Part shown: positions 1 to 4,817 of the stretch, piece after piece
Position numbering within the stretch: the first letter of the stretch is position 1
Layout of the letters: every line of letters begins with the position of its first letter
Assembly (NCBI GenBank): GCA_012513245.1
Contig: JAAZCN010000086.1
Location: 1-11,605, forward strand
DNA: 11,605 bases
Direction of reading: 5' to 3'
Origin: Synergistaceae bacterium
GTDB taxonomy: Bacteria > Synergistota > Synergistia > Synergistales > Synergistaceae
The notes under the pieces: generated by a model
The model's input: the letters and a program-made list of their open reading frames with translations, nothing else
What the model was told of the DNA's origin: nothing
Database searches by the model: none
Made by a program: the position numbers and the translations under genes

Positions 1-419
1 GTACTTGGATCAACAAACGCCTCCTCGGGCAGGGATATCGGCATACCGTAAACATCACATAGGTCTCCCAGGTTCTCTCTACTCGCCTGTATCAGCTTTT
101 CCGGGTCTACGAGGTGAGGACGTCCCTTTAGAGGTGCGATTATCTTTGTGTTGGGGAATATCCGGTGGAACTGTCCTGCCCCTCCCGAATGGTCGAGATG
201 GATATGTGTATAAAGAAGATAGTCAGGCTCACCGGCATTGATATGCTCCAGATCCTTGATAAGCTGAGGTACGCAGGAAGCCGGCCCCGTCTCCATCAAG
301 ATCGTCTTTCCCCTGATTTTGTCATCTATATGCCAGCCGATGATAAAAGATTCAAAGCCGCCTCTTTGAACCGGCAGTATTATCTCGGTAAGTCCTTTGA
401 TTATCTCTTTTGTGTTCAT
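1..419 (-). CDS. MBL-fold metallo-hydrolase, N-terminal part (cut by window edge)
   Basis: Reading the minus strand from the ATG at 417-419 gives 139 uninterrupted codons up to the window edge, so the C-terminal part lies outside. The diagnostic metallo-beta-lactamase motif THIHLDHSGG is at residues 71-80, giving metal ligands H72, H74, D76 and H77. It follows a beta-strand ending PDYLLY and is followed by AGQFHRIFPNTKIIAP. The order of segments, including GRPHLVDP near residue 99 and an ENLGDL..YG stretch near 115, resembles ST1585-type MBL hydrolases. Family members use two metal ions to hydrolyse esters, lactones or thioesters; the substrate here cannot be read. The start is supported by AGGGGAG five bases upstream (425-431 on the plus strand). 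A perfect TATAAT lies just upstream, and a helically phased repeat array begins about 13 bp beyond that. No signal peptide is seen, so it is probably cytoplasmic. The call as an MBL-fold protein is secure; the subfamily is inference. Confidence 0.9.
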   Translation of the reverse strand, partial: MNTKEIIKGLTEIILPVQRGGFESFIIGWHIDDKIRGKTILMETGPASCVPQLIKDLEHINAGEPDYLLYTHIHLDHSGGAGQFHRIFPNTKIIAPLKGRPHLVDPEKLIQASRENLGDLCDVYGMPISLPEEAFVDPS

Positions 420-439
420 CCGGATCTCCCCTTTTATTT

Positions 440-445
440 ATTATA
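440..445 (-). promoter_or_regulatory. Putative -10 box of the MBL hydrolase gene
   Basis: A perfect TATAAT reads on the minus strand, 21 bases before the ATG at 419, so the predicted leader is only about 14 nt and consists mostly of the Shine-Dalgarno region. No good -35 is seen at 16-18 bp; the nearest TTG (TTGCTC, 461-466) is at 15 bp and lies inside the first repeat of the phased array. Recognition may therefore depend on an activator or on the array. Confidence 0.4.
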
Positions 446-457
446 CTTCTGGACAAA

Positions 458-496
458 GCAGAGCAATTGCTGAGCATAGCTGATAAGTTGCTGAGC
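458..496 (-). repeat. Heptamer array A1 (GCTCAGC type), helically phased
   Basis: On the plus strand GCAGAGC, GCTGAGC, GCTGATA and GCTGAGC start at 458, 469, 479 and 490. The minus strand shows the GCTCAGC form also used at 3141-3180. Spacing is 11, 10 and 11 bp with 3-4 variable bases between units (AATT, ATA, AGTT). It lies directly upstream of the MBL gene promoter. Confidence 0.8.
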
Positions 497-509
497 CGTC
501 GTAAATACA

Positions 510-552
510 GTCAAACAATTGTCAAACGTTGTCAAACAATAGTCAAACGATC
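510..552 (-). repeat. Heptamer array A2 (GTTTGAC type), helically phased
   Basis: Four perfect GTCAAAC words (minus strand GTTTGAC) start at 510, 521, 531 and 542, again with 11-10-11 bp spacing and spacers AATT, GTT and AATA. The step from the last unit of A1 (490) to the first of A2 (510) is 20 bp, close to two helical turns, so both arrays lie on about the same helix face. The GTTTGAC word contains the first five bases of a -35 consensus, TTGAC. Confidence 0.85.
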
Positions 553-594
553 GTAAGGGCTGAGAACCGGCACCTCCTCGTCGTTCCGTTTTTT

Positions 595-820
595 ATCGTC
601 TCCCTCGAGTGCTCCAATCGGGGGGCCAGTGGCTTTGTTTTATGCTATTACTGCGTTCATAAGACATTAAACAAAAACCGCTGTTCCGGCATCTCAAAGC
701 GCATTCGAAATGGTTCGAGCACTATGGATTATTTAATAATTTTCCTGACGGAAAAAGGCGCTCTCCCGACAACCCCATACCGGAATGACGATGGTGAATG
801 AGTCCGGGGACGACGGAGAT
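595..820. repeat. MITE-like inverted-repeat element, copy 1
   Basis: The left arm (595-633) reads ATCGTC..CCTCGAGTG..CCAATCGGGG..CCAGTGGC. It is close to the reverse complement of the right arm of the copy ending near 11284. It continues into TTTGTTTT like the other copies. The right arm (about 755-795, reverse complement CATCGTC..CCGGTATGGGGTTG) matches the left arm of the copy at 11419. A second partial arm, CCGGGGACGACGG, follows at 804-816. Between them lies a core (691-746) also found at 11549-11603. No ORF for a transposase is present, so it would be non-autonomous. Confidence 0.65.
691..746 (+). repeat. Dispersed core repeat, copy 1 (second copy at 11549)
   Basis: About 55 bp here aligns with 11549-11603 by eye. 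Shared words include CGCA.TCGAAATGGTTCGA, CTATGGA, TTAT and TTTCCT, with a few substitutions and short indels. The centre TCGAA-ATGG-TTCGA is a small stem-loop. It sits in the middle of the MITE-like element in both places and in the same orientation. Confidence 0.75.
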
Positions 821-839
821 TTTAGTTCGTGTTTTAAGG

Positions 840-963
840 TTCTTACAATTGCTTGCCAATGTTTGCCTATCGCTTGCCAATTGCTTGCCGGCCCTTTATC
901 CGCCCCTACAACTGCTTAGCAACCGCTTAGCGACGGCTCAGCAATTGCTTAGCAATGCCTTGG
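840..963 (+). repeat. Heptamer arrays B1 (GCTTGCC) and B2 (GCTTAGC), in phase
   Basis: B1: GCTTGCC, GTTTGCC, GCTTGCC and GCTTGCC start at 851, 861, 872 and 883, preceded by a decayed unit at 840. B2: GCTTAGC, GCTTAGC, GCTCAGC and GCTTAGC start at 914, 925, 936 and 947, with a decayed GCCTTGG at 957. Spacers are 3-4 bases (AAT, TATC, AATT; AACC, GACG, AATT). The B1 to B2 step is 31 bp, about three helical turns, so phase is kept although the heptamer changes. Confidence 0.85.
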
Positions 964-967
964 GTCC

Positions 968-1013
968 AATTCTTCGCAGTCAAAGGCTGAATTTCCTCGC
1001 GGCATGACCCGCG
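968..1013 (-). repeat. Decayed palindrome-array fragment
   Basis: The minus strand has a stem-loop CGCGG-gtcatg-CCGCG (998-1013), then AGGAAATT (990-997), a weak CAG/CTG stem, and GAAGAATT (968-975). The two 8-mers differ from GGAGAATT by one or two bases, and the spacing fits the intact arrays. I read it as a degenerate member of the same family. Confidence 0.45.
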
Positions 1014-1032
1014 CCGCCCGCTTTTCACAACC

Positions 1033-1072
1033 GCTTGCCGACCGCTTGCCCATTGCTTGCCGACTGCTTGCC
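1033..1072 (+). repeat. Heptamer array C (GCTTGCC type)
   Basis: Four perfect GCTTGCC words start at 1033, 1044, 1055 and 1066, an exact 11-bp period, with spacers GACC, CATT and GACT. It ends 22 bp before the stop codon of the minus-strand ATPase gene, so here an array sits at a gene's 3' end. Confidence 0.88.
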
Positions 1073-1094
1073 CGCATTTTTGGCCGCTCTGCCT

Positions 1095-1835
1095 CTATAC
1101 GTCATCCAGCGCAGCCAGAACTTCGTCAAGCAGAGACTGGAACTTCTCACAGTGACGATCCCTTGGATATTCAAGCTCAATCCCTATAGAGGCCTCTATC
1201 TTTCCTTTTTTCAGCACGATCACACGCGTTCCAAGCCTGAGAGCCTCCCCCACGTCATGTGTCACCATAAGGAAGGTTTTGCCTCCTTCCATATATATCC
1301 TTAAAAGTTCACGCTGCAGTGTCCTTCTGGTGAAATAATCCAGTGCCCCAAGAGGTTCATCCAGAAGGACTATCTCCGGCTCACAGGACAGAGCTCTTCC
1401 AAGGGCGACCCTCTGGGCCATACCTCCCGAAAGCTGGTGCGGCATCGCATTTGCAAACCCATCAAGTCCTAGCATCTCCAAAAGGCTTGTTGCCTTTGAA
1501 TGGAGTTCTTTAGCCCTGCCTTCAGGATGAAAGGGAAAGAGGATATTGTTTTCGACAGACATCCAGGGAAGGAGGCGGGGCTCCTGAAAGACCATCCCTA
1601 CGGGAAGCTGATGCTCATGATCGCATACCCTGCCTTTAAAGATGATCCTGCCCTCTGTCTCCCGTTCAAGACCTGCCAGTATCCGAAGCAGTGTTGTCTT
1701 GCCCGAGCCGCTTCGTCCTACTATTACTATAAAACCGCCTTGCTCTATTTCCAGATCGATCCCCATCAGGGCATCGACATTCATATCTTCAATTGCATAC
1801 CTTTTTTTCAGGTCTTCTATCCGAAGAAAGCTCAC
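1095..1835 (-). CDS. ABC transporter ATP-binding protein (SsuB/TauB/NrtD-like)
   Basis: A 246-residue cytoplasmic ATPase that powers import by the adjacent permease. All ABC motifs are intact: Walker A GRSGSGKT (40-47), Q-loop Q84 in MVFQEPRLLPW, signature LSGGMAQR (135-142), Walker B IVLLDEP (155-161), D-loop GALD (163-166) and H-loop H193 in VTHDVGEAL. The Q-loop and VTHDVGEAL patterns fit the nitrate/sulfonate/taurine-type (NitT/TauT) importers. The start is GTG at 1833-1835, within the GTGA overlap with the permease stop, which implies translational coupling. Length is normal for the family. No substrate-binding protein is encoded beside it, so the substrate (sulfonate, taurine, aliphatic amine, pyrimidine or other) cannot be assigned. 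The C-terminal segment after residue 215 is short and lacks any extra domain. Confidence 0.93.
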   Translation of the reverse strand: MSFLRIEDLKKRYAIEDMNVDALMGIDLEIEQGGFIVIVGRSGSGKTTLLRILAGLERETEGRIIFKGRVCDHEHQLPVGMVFQEPRLLPWMSVENNILFPFHPEGRAKELHSKATSLLEMLGLDGFANAMPHQLSGGMAQRVALGRALSCEPEIVLLDEPLGALDYFTRRTLQRELLRIYMEGGKTFLMVTHDVGEALRLGTRVIVLKKGKIEASIGIELEYPRDRHCEKFQSLLDEVLAALDDV

Positions 1836-2596
1836 GCCTCAATACCCCGCTTCAGGTACCGCTTCATTATCCAGAGGAAACCGTAATCCAGAAAGGCTCC
1901 CAAGGCTCCGATCACAAATATGCCCATCAGGACTACATCCGAACGGGAAAGCTGTTCGGCATCAAGTATCATATAACCCAGCCCTGAAGATGCCGCAACA
2001 AGTTCCGCCGCCACAAGCGAGCGCCAGCTGTAACCGAGGCCAAGCCTAAGTCCGGTAAGTATCGAGGGTATCGCCGAAGGCAGGATCACGTACTTGAACT
2101 GATGCCATTTTTTGTAGCCGAATACCGTCGCAACCTCTATCAATTTAGGGTCGCAGCCCCTTATGCCCTGAAGTGCGTTCATAAATACAGGGAAAAATGT
2201 CGCAAGTATTATCAGTATTATCTTAGGCGCCTCTCCTATGCCAAACCACAGAATAAGCATGGGGATCACCGACATGGGCGGTATATGCCTCAAAAATTCA
2301 AGTGCTGGCTCAAGCTGTACCAACAGGGGCGGAAACCATGAGCAGAGAAGGGCAAGTGAAAGTGCTATCGCCGCGGAGAGCCCGAATCCCTTTATGATCC
2401 TGTCAAGACTCGCCCAGACGTGCTTTTGAAGATCACCGTTCTGGATCGACAGGAAAAAAGAATTAACGACTTTTTCCGGAGAAGGGAGAAGGAAAGCATT
2501 CCACCAGCCGGCGTTCGAACCTACCCACCAAAGGAGCAATAACATCACAGGCAATATCAGGCCGCTTTCCAGCAAATTCTTTTTTTCGAACTTCAT
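1832..2596 (-). CDS. ABC transporter permease (TauC/SsuC-like)
   Basis: A 254-residue inner-membrane permease of the binding-protein-dependent type. Hydrophobic segments are visible at about 13-26, 70-90, 105-140, 180-202 and 222-245. The cytoplasmic coupling (EAA) loop is at about 154-186 (EVATVFGYKK...LPSAIPSILTGLRLG), which docks on the ATPase. WWNAFLLPSPEKV near residues 31-43 is typical of SsuC/TauC proteins. The start ATG (2594-2596) has a GTGAGG Shine-Dalgarno four bases upstream. It is the first gene of a two-gene operon and overlaps the ATPase by four bases. A substrate-binding lipoprotein is normally encoded next to such permeases. Here the upstream side is a repeat-filled gap leading to an unrelated plus-strand gene, so any binding protein is elsewhere or has been lost. 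Confidence 0.93.
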   Translation of the reverse strand: MKFEKKNLLESGLILPVMLLLLWWVGSNAGWWNAFLLPSPEKVVNSFFLSIQNGDLQKHVWASLDRIIKGFGLSAAIALSLALLCSWFPPLLVQLEPALEFLRHIPPMSVIPMLILWFGIGEAPKIILIILATFFPVFMNALQGIRGCDPKLIEVATVFGYKKWHQFKYVILPSAIPSILTGLRLGLGYSWRSLVAAELVAASSGLGYMILDAEQLSRSDVVLMGIFVIGALGAFLDYGFLWIMKRYLKRGIEA

Positions 2597-2615
2597 TGCC
2601 TCACGCTCCCGCTAT

Positions 2616-2621
2616 ATTGTA
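2616..2621 (-). promoter_or_regulatory. Possible -10 box of the ABC permease-ATPase operon
   Basis: TACAAT reads on the minus strand 20 bases before the permease ATG. No strong -35 is present at the right distance (about GTGCTT/TATCGG). A start here would give a leader of about 13 nt, much like the MBL gene. It is weak evidence on its own. Confidence 0.25.
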
Positions 2622-2690
2622 CATTTATTTAGCCGATAAGCACAGTAAATGGGCCGAGTTTATGTTAATCTATTATGGGAAAGGCGGAGC

Positions 2691-2838
2691 GGCATGAAAA
2701 TGCCGGGGGGAATCTGCAGCCTCCAGGCTGCGGAGAATTCGCGTCCTATGGACGCTGGAGAATTTGCTCGCTTCGCATCGCGGAGAATTGCCGGATGCCC
2801 CGTCCGGCGAGGAATTAAGACTTTGATTAAGAATCAAA
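2691..2838 (+). repeat. Palindrome array 1 (GGAGAATT-linked stem-loops)
   Basis: Successive stem-loops are: GGCAT-GAAA-ATGCC (2691-2704), GCAGCC-TCCA-GGCTGC (2716-2731), GCGTCC-TAT-GGACGC (2741-2755), an imperfect one (2765-2781), GCCGGA/TCCGGC with a 7-nt loop (2790-2808), and TTTGATT-AAG-AATCAAA (2822-2838). They are joined by GGAGAATT at 2732, 2757 and 2782 and by the variant GAGGAATT at 2809. The period is 25-27 bp. Arms differ completely between units while each unit still pairs; most stems begin GC and end GC. Confidence 0.88.
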
Positions 2839-2843
2839 ATCAC

Positions 2844-2961
2844 CGTCGTTCCCGGACGCTTCTAAACGGGAACCCAGTGGCTTTTGTTTAGATCTTAAAA
2901 AGCTAGATATAGCAAGAACTTAGAGACACTGGATCCCCGATGGAAGCATTCGGGGACGACG
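2844..2961. repeat. MITE-like inverted-repeat element, copy 2
   Basis: The ends are inverted repeats: left CGTCGTTCCCG (2845-2855) against right CGGGGACGACG (2951-2961), 10 of 11 bases. Pairing continues inward to CCAGTG/CACTGG. Each arm is itself a hairpin (CCCG..CGGG on the left, CCCCGA..TCGGGG on the right). The 111 bp at 2851-2961 align without gaps to 11170-11280; I count 84 matches by hand, highest in the arms and lowest in the centre. It lies between two palindrome arrays that point in opposite directions. Confidence 0.8.
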
Positions 2962-2985
2962 AAAAAAGATATAATCAGCAGTAGC

Positions 2986-3126
2986 GGAGAATTGGGGGTA
3001 AAGGTTGAATTCTACAGCGAACATTGTTCTCAGTTCGCGAATTCTCCGCAACGCGAGCATTGCAAAGCGTTGCAAATTCTCCAGCGGCCGAAGGGCGCGA
3101 ATTCTCCGGCGGATGCTTTCTCCGCC
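2986..3126 (-). repeat. Palindrome array 2 (GGAGAATT-linked, opposite orientation)
   Basis: Read on the minus strand, GGAGAATT lies at 3100-3107, 3075-3082 and 3040-3047, with the variant GTAGAATT at 3008-3015. Between them the stems are GGCGGA/TCCGCC (3108-3126), GCGCCC/GGCCGC with one mismatch (3084-3098), GCAACGC/GCGTTGC (3048-3073) and GCGAAC/GTTCGC (3017-3038). Loops range from 3 to 12 nt and the period is 25-35 bp. A plus-oriented GGAGAATT at 2986-2993 caps the other end, so the array is flanked head to head. Confidence 0.85.
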
Positions 3127-3140
3127 TGCATTTAACAACT

Positions 3141-3180
3141 GCTCAGCAACCGCTCAGCTATTGCTCAGCCATTGCTCAGC
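3141..3180 (+). repeat. Heptamer array D (GCTCAGC type)
   Basis: Four perfect GCTCAGC words start at 3141, 3152, 3163 and 3174, an exact 11-bp period, with spacers AACC, TATT and CATT. GCTCAGC is itself a dyad (GCT-C-AGC). The array stops nine bases before the Shine-Dalgarno of the flavin reductase gene, so it lies in or just before that mRNA leader. Confidence 0.88.
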
Positions 3181-3204
3181 AATGTCTTGAAGGGGTGATC
3201 ATAT

Positions 3205-3774
3205 TTGGGAAAAGTGACCTGGAAACCGGGGACCATGCTTTATCCTATTCCACCCGTAATGGTCTCATGCGGGACGATGGAAAAGCCTAATGTAATAACA
3301 ATTGCCTGGACCGGAATAGTGAATTCCGATCCGGCCATGACCTATATATCAGTAAGACCGGAGCGTTACTCGCACGGACTGATAACGGCTTCTTCTGAAT
3401 TTGTAATAAACCTCACTACAGAATCGCTGATGTGGACCGCCGATTATTGCGGTGTAAAATCAGGAAGGGATATAGACAAATTTTCGCTGCCCTCAATAAC
3501 CGCTATCTCCGCTTCAGAGGTAAGCGCGCCCATGATAGAAGAAAGTCCGCTCAGTCTTGAATGTCGGGTCGATCGCATACTAAGGCTCGGCACCCATGAC
3601 ATGTTCCTCTCTAAAATTGTTGCGGTAAACGTAAATGAAAAGCTTATCGACAGCCATGGCAAACTCCACCTTGAAAAAGCAGGCTTAGTTGCAACATGTC
3701 ACGGAAAATACTTCTCTCTCGGTAAACAGATCGGAACTTTCGGCTACTCAGTCAAGAAAAAACGGTTAAAATAA
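3205..3774 (+). CDS. Flavin reductase / flavoredoxin-family protein
   Basis: A 189-residue protein with the FMN-binding split-barrel fold of the flavin reductase-like/flavoredoxin family. Family hallmarks are the N-terminal segment LYPIPPVMVSCGTMEKPN (12-29), then ITIAWTGIVNSDPAM (31-45), ISVRPERYSHGLI (48-60) and FVINLTT (66-72). Family members bind FMN and pass electrons, or reduce FMN with NAD(P)H; flavoredoxins act in anaerobes. The length matches flavoredoxins at about 190 residues. The start is TTG at 3205-3207 with AAGGGG about nine bases upstream; no ATG or GTG in frame fits better. It is followed 55 bp later by the zinc-ribbon gene. A heptamer array directly precedes its ribosome-binding site, which is unusual. 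The partner redox proteins are unknown; the EFR1-like protein encoded convergently nearby is a possible one. Confidence 0.88.
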   Translation: MGKVTWKPGTMLYPIPPVMVSCGTMEKPNVITIAWTGIVNSDPAMTYISVRPERYSHGLITASSEFVINLTTESLMWTADYCGVKSGRDIDKFSLPSITAISASEVSAPMIEESPLSLECRVDRILRLGTHDMFLSKIVAVNVNEKLIDSHGKLHLEKAGLVATCHGKYFSLGKQIGTFGYSVKKKRLK

Positions 3775-3782
3775 CTTTAGGA

Positions 3783-3800
3783 TCACCCGATCGTTGGTGA
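3783..3800 (+). terminator. Weak stem-loop after the flavin reductase gene
   Basis: TCACC (3783-3787) pairs with GGTGA (3796-3800) around an 8-nt loop, followed by AATTTTATTAT. The 5-bp stem and broken T-run make it at best a weak or partial terminator ahead of the zinc-ribbon gene. Confidence 0.3.
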
Positions 3801-3829
3801 AATTTTATTATAAATCAGGAGGAATCGAC

Positions 3830-3982
3830 ATGCTTGTTTGCGCTATATGCGGAAGAGCTCTAAAAGAGTGCTGTGACCTTTTTCATGAGGCGATCACGCC
3901 GGATGGTGACACGGTCGTTGTCTGCAACGACTGTGCTATAGAAAACGATCTGGAATTTGAGCCTGATAAGGAAGAGAAGTAA
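3830..3982 (+). CDS. Small Cys-rich zinc-ribbon-like protein
   Basis: A 50-residue protein starting at ATG 3830, chosen because a strong AGGAGG lies seven bases upstream (3818-3823). An in-frame upstream TTG at 3794 would put this ribosome-binding site inside the gene. Cysteines are arranged as C4-x2-C7 near the N-terminus and C32-x2-C35 near the C-terminus, with an extra C14-C15 pair between. The two CxxC knuckles suggest a four-cysteine zinc ribbon or rubredoxin-like metal site. The tail is strongly acidic and charged (EFEPDKEEK). No membrane segment is seen. It ends 7 bp from the stop of the convergent EFR1-like gene. I do not recognise a named family; metal binding is inferred only from cysteine spacing. 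Confidence 0.75.
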   Translation: MLVCAICGRALKECCDLFHEAITPDGDTVVVCNDCAIENDLEFEPDKEEK

Positions 3983-3989
3983 CCGATGA

Positions 3990-4763
3990 TCATCCCAGGA
4001 ATTCTTCAAACTCCATAGCTCTGTACTGTTCCGCCGGTTTCCCCGGAACTACTATCGCATGGGCAGGACAGAACGCAACACACCTCTGGCATGACTCACA
4101 GAGGTTTTTGTTGATAAAGGGGTGCTCCCCTTGCAGGCTGATAGCTCCTACAGGACAGTTCTCAACACATCTCATACATTTTATGCATGCATCATTGTCG
4201 ATCATTATCGGGAACATCCTGTAAAAGAACCTGAGGGCTCTTCCGCTCGAAACCAGTTTGTACCACATCGACGAAAAGAGGGGCACACCGGTGCCCCAGA
4301 CAGCTTTTCCCTCCGATAGCCTGTCAGCGAAGGAGAGTGCTTTTTCCATTGCCGCAGAGATCAAACCCTGATTTTTTTCGACAGGTATGACTCTGTTGTT
4401 ATAGTTGCCCGGCATTACGAACAACTCAGAGCCTATCAATTTATAGCCTTTCTGTCTGAAAAGTTTTTTGAACTTCCACTCAGCTCCGAGGGCGGAGCCT
4501 CCCATTGTAGCAGTCATAAAAACACTCCGTCCCTTACCCTGAGGCAGTGAGGCTATGAATCTCAGCACAAGAGGATATGTGGAAAAAAAAGCGATCGGGA
4601 ATGCCAGTCCGATAACACTATCGCCCGACATCCTGAAGGAATTAAACTTGCCTATCATATGGAAGTTGACCTTATGTCCTTTTTCTTCAAGCCTTCTGCC
4701 GACTTCCCTTGCTATCATAAGAGTATTGCCGGTCCCGGAAAAAACATAATATTCAATTTTCAT
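3990..4763 (-). CDS. EFR1-type flavodoxin-like / 2[4Fe-4S] ferredoxin protein
   Basis: A 257-residue soluble redox protein. The N-terminus is flavodoxin-like, with the FMN phosphate loop SGTGNT at residues 9-14 and a second conserved stretch FMTATMGGSALGA (82-94). The C-terminus is a bacterial-type ferredoxin with two complete [4Fe-4S] motifs: C193-x2-C196-x2-C199-x3-C203 and C222-x2-C225-x2-C228-x3-C232. This is the arrangement of EFR1-family ferrodoxins. The start is the ATG at 4761-4763, preceded nine bases away by AGGAGG; a longer in-frame extension to 4832 lacks such a site. It follows the activase fusion gene on the same strand after 69 bp. Reduced ferredoxin is the known electron donor to the activases of 2-hydroxyacyl-CoA dehydratases, so this protein could feed electrons to its neighbour; that link is inference. 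Confidence 0.88.
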   Translation of the reverse strand: MKIEYYVFSGTGNTLMIAREVGRRLEEKGHKVNFHMIGKFNSFRMSGDSVIGLAFPIAFFSTYPLVLRFIASLPQGKGRSVFMTATMGGSALGAEWKFKKLFRQKGYKLIGSELFVMPGNYNNRVIPVEKNQGLISAAMEKALSFADRLSEGKAVWGTGVPLFSSMWYKLVSSGRALRFFYRMFPIMIDNDACIKCMRCVENCPVGAISLQGEHPFINKNLCESCQRCVAFCPAHAIVVPGKPAEQYRAMEFEEFLG

Positions 4764-4817
4764 TTTTGATTTCCTCCTGTCTTTGAACAATAATACGAAC
4801 AACCTTTTCTGGTTATT

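Larger units (their letters stand above)
420..1094. other. Gene-free gap of 675 bp, filled with repeats
   Basis: This gap separates the 5' end of the MBL gene from the 3' end of the ABC ATPase gene; both genes are on the minus strand. Reading frames here have no Shine-Dalgarno sequence, run through the repeats and give no recognisable protein, so I call no gene. From left to right it holds: the MBL promoter, two phased heptamer arrays (458-552), a MITE-like element (595 to about 820), two more heptamer arrays (851-963), a decayed palindrome-array trace (968-1013) and a last heptamer array (1033-1072). No transcription terminator with a U-tract is apparent after the ATPase gene. Confidence 0.8.
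2597..3204. other. Gene-free gap of 608 bp between divergent genes, filled with repeats
   Basis: It separates the minus-strand ABC operon from the plus-strand flavin reductase, so it must hold both promoters. Its order is: palindrome array 1 (2691-2838), MITE-like element (2844-2961), palindrome array 2 in the opposite orientation (2986-3126) and a heptamer array (3141-3180) that ends just before the flavin reductase ribosome-binding site. Reading frames across it are repeat-encoded and have no recognisable product. No clear promoter for the flavin reductase gene was found. Confidence 0.8.

Noticed and set aside
510..552. Replication iterons or a DnaA-box cluster
   Set aside because: Words do not match DnaA boxes (TTATNCACA), no AT-rich unwinding region or rep/dnaA gene is near, and similar arrays occur at many sites in the window.
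529..801. Open reading frame through the gap after the MBL gene
   Set aside because: It is built from the heptamer array and the MITE-like element, has no ribosome-binding site and gives no protein-like sequence.
798..1304. Overlapping plus-strand frames with Leu/Ala-rich repeats (798-1007, 1004-1189, 1035-1304)
   Set aside because: Their repetitive protein pattern comes from the GCTTGCC/GCTTAGC arrays, and the last two run into the antisense of the ATPase gene.
2649..2891. Frame across palindrome array 1
   Set aside because: GGAGAATT repeats translate as recurring short peptides; no family resemblance, and stems are kept at the DNA level without respect to frame.
2691..3126. CRISPR array
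   Set aside because: The constant part is only 8 bp and the variable parts are self-complementary and of unequal length; no repeat of 23 bp or more, no leader and no cas genes.
3794..3829. Upstream in-frame start (TTG 3794) for the zinc-ribbon gene
   Set aside because: The strong AGGAGG at 3818-3823 points to the ATG at 3830 and would otherwise lie inside the gene.
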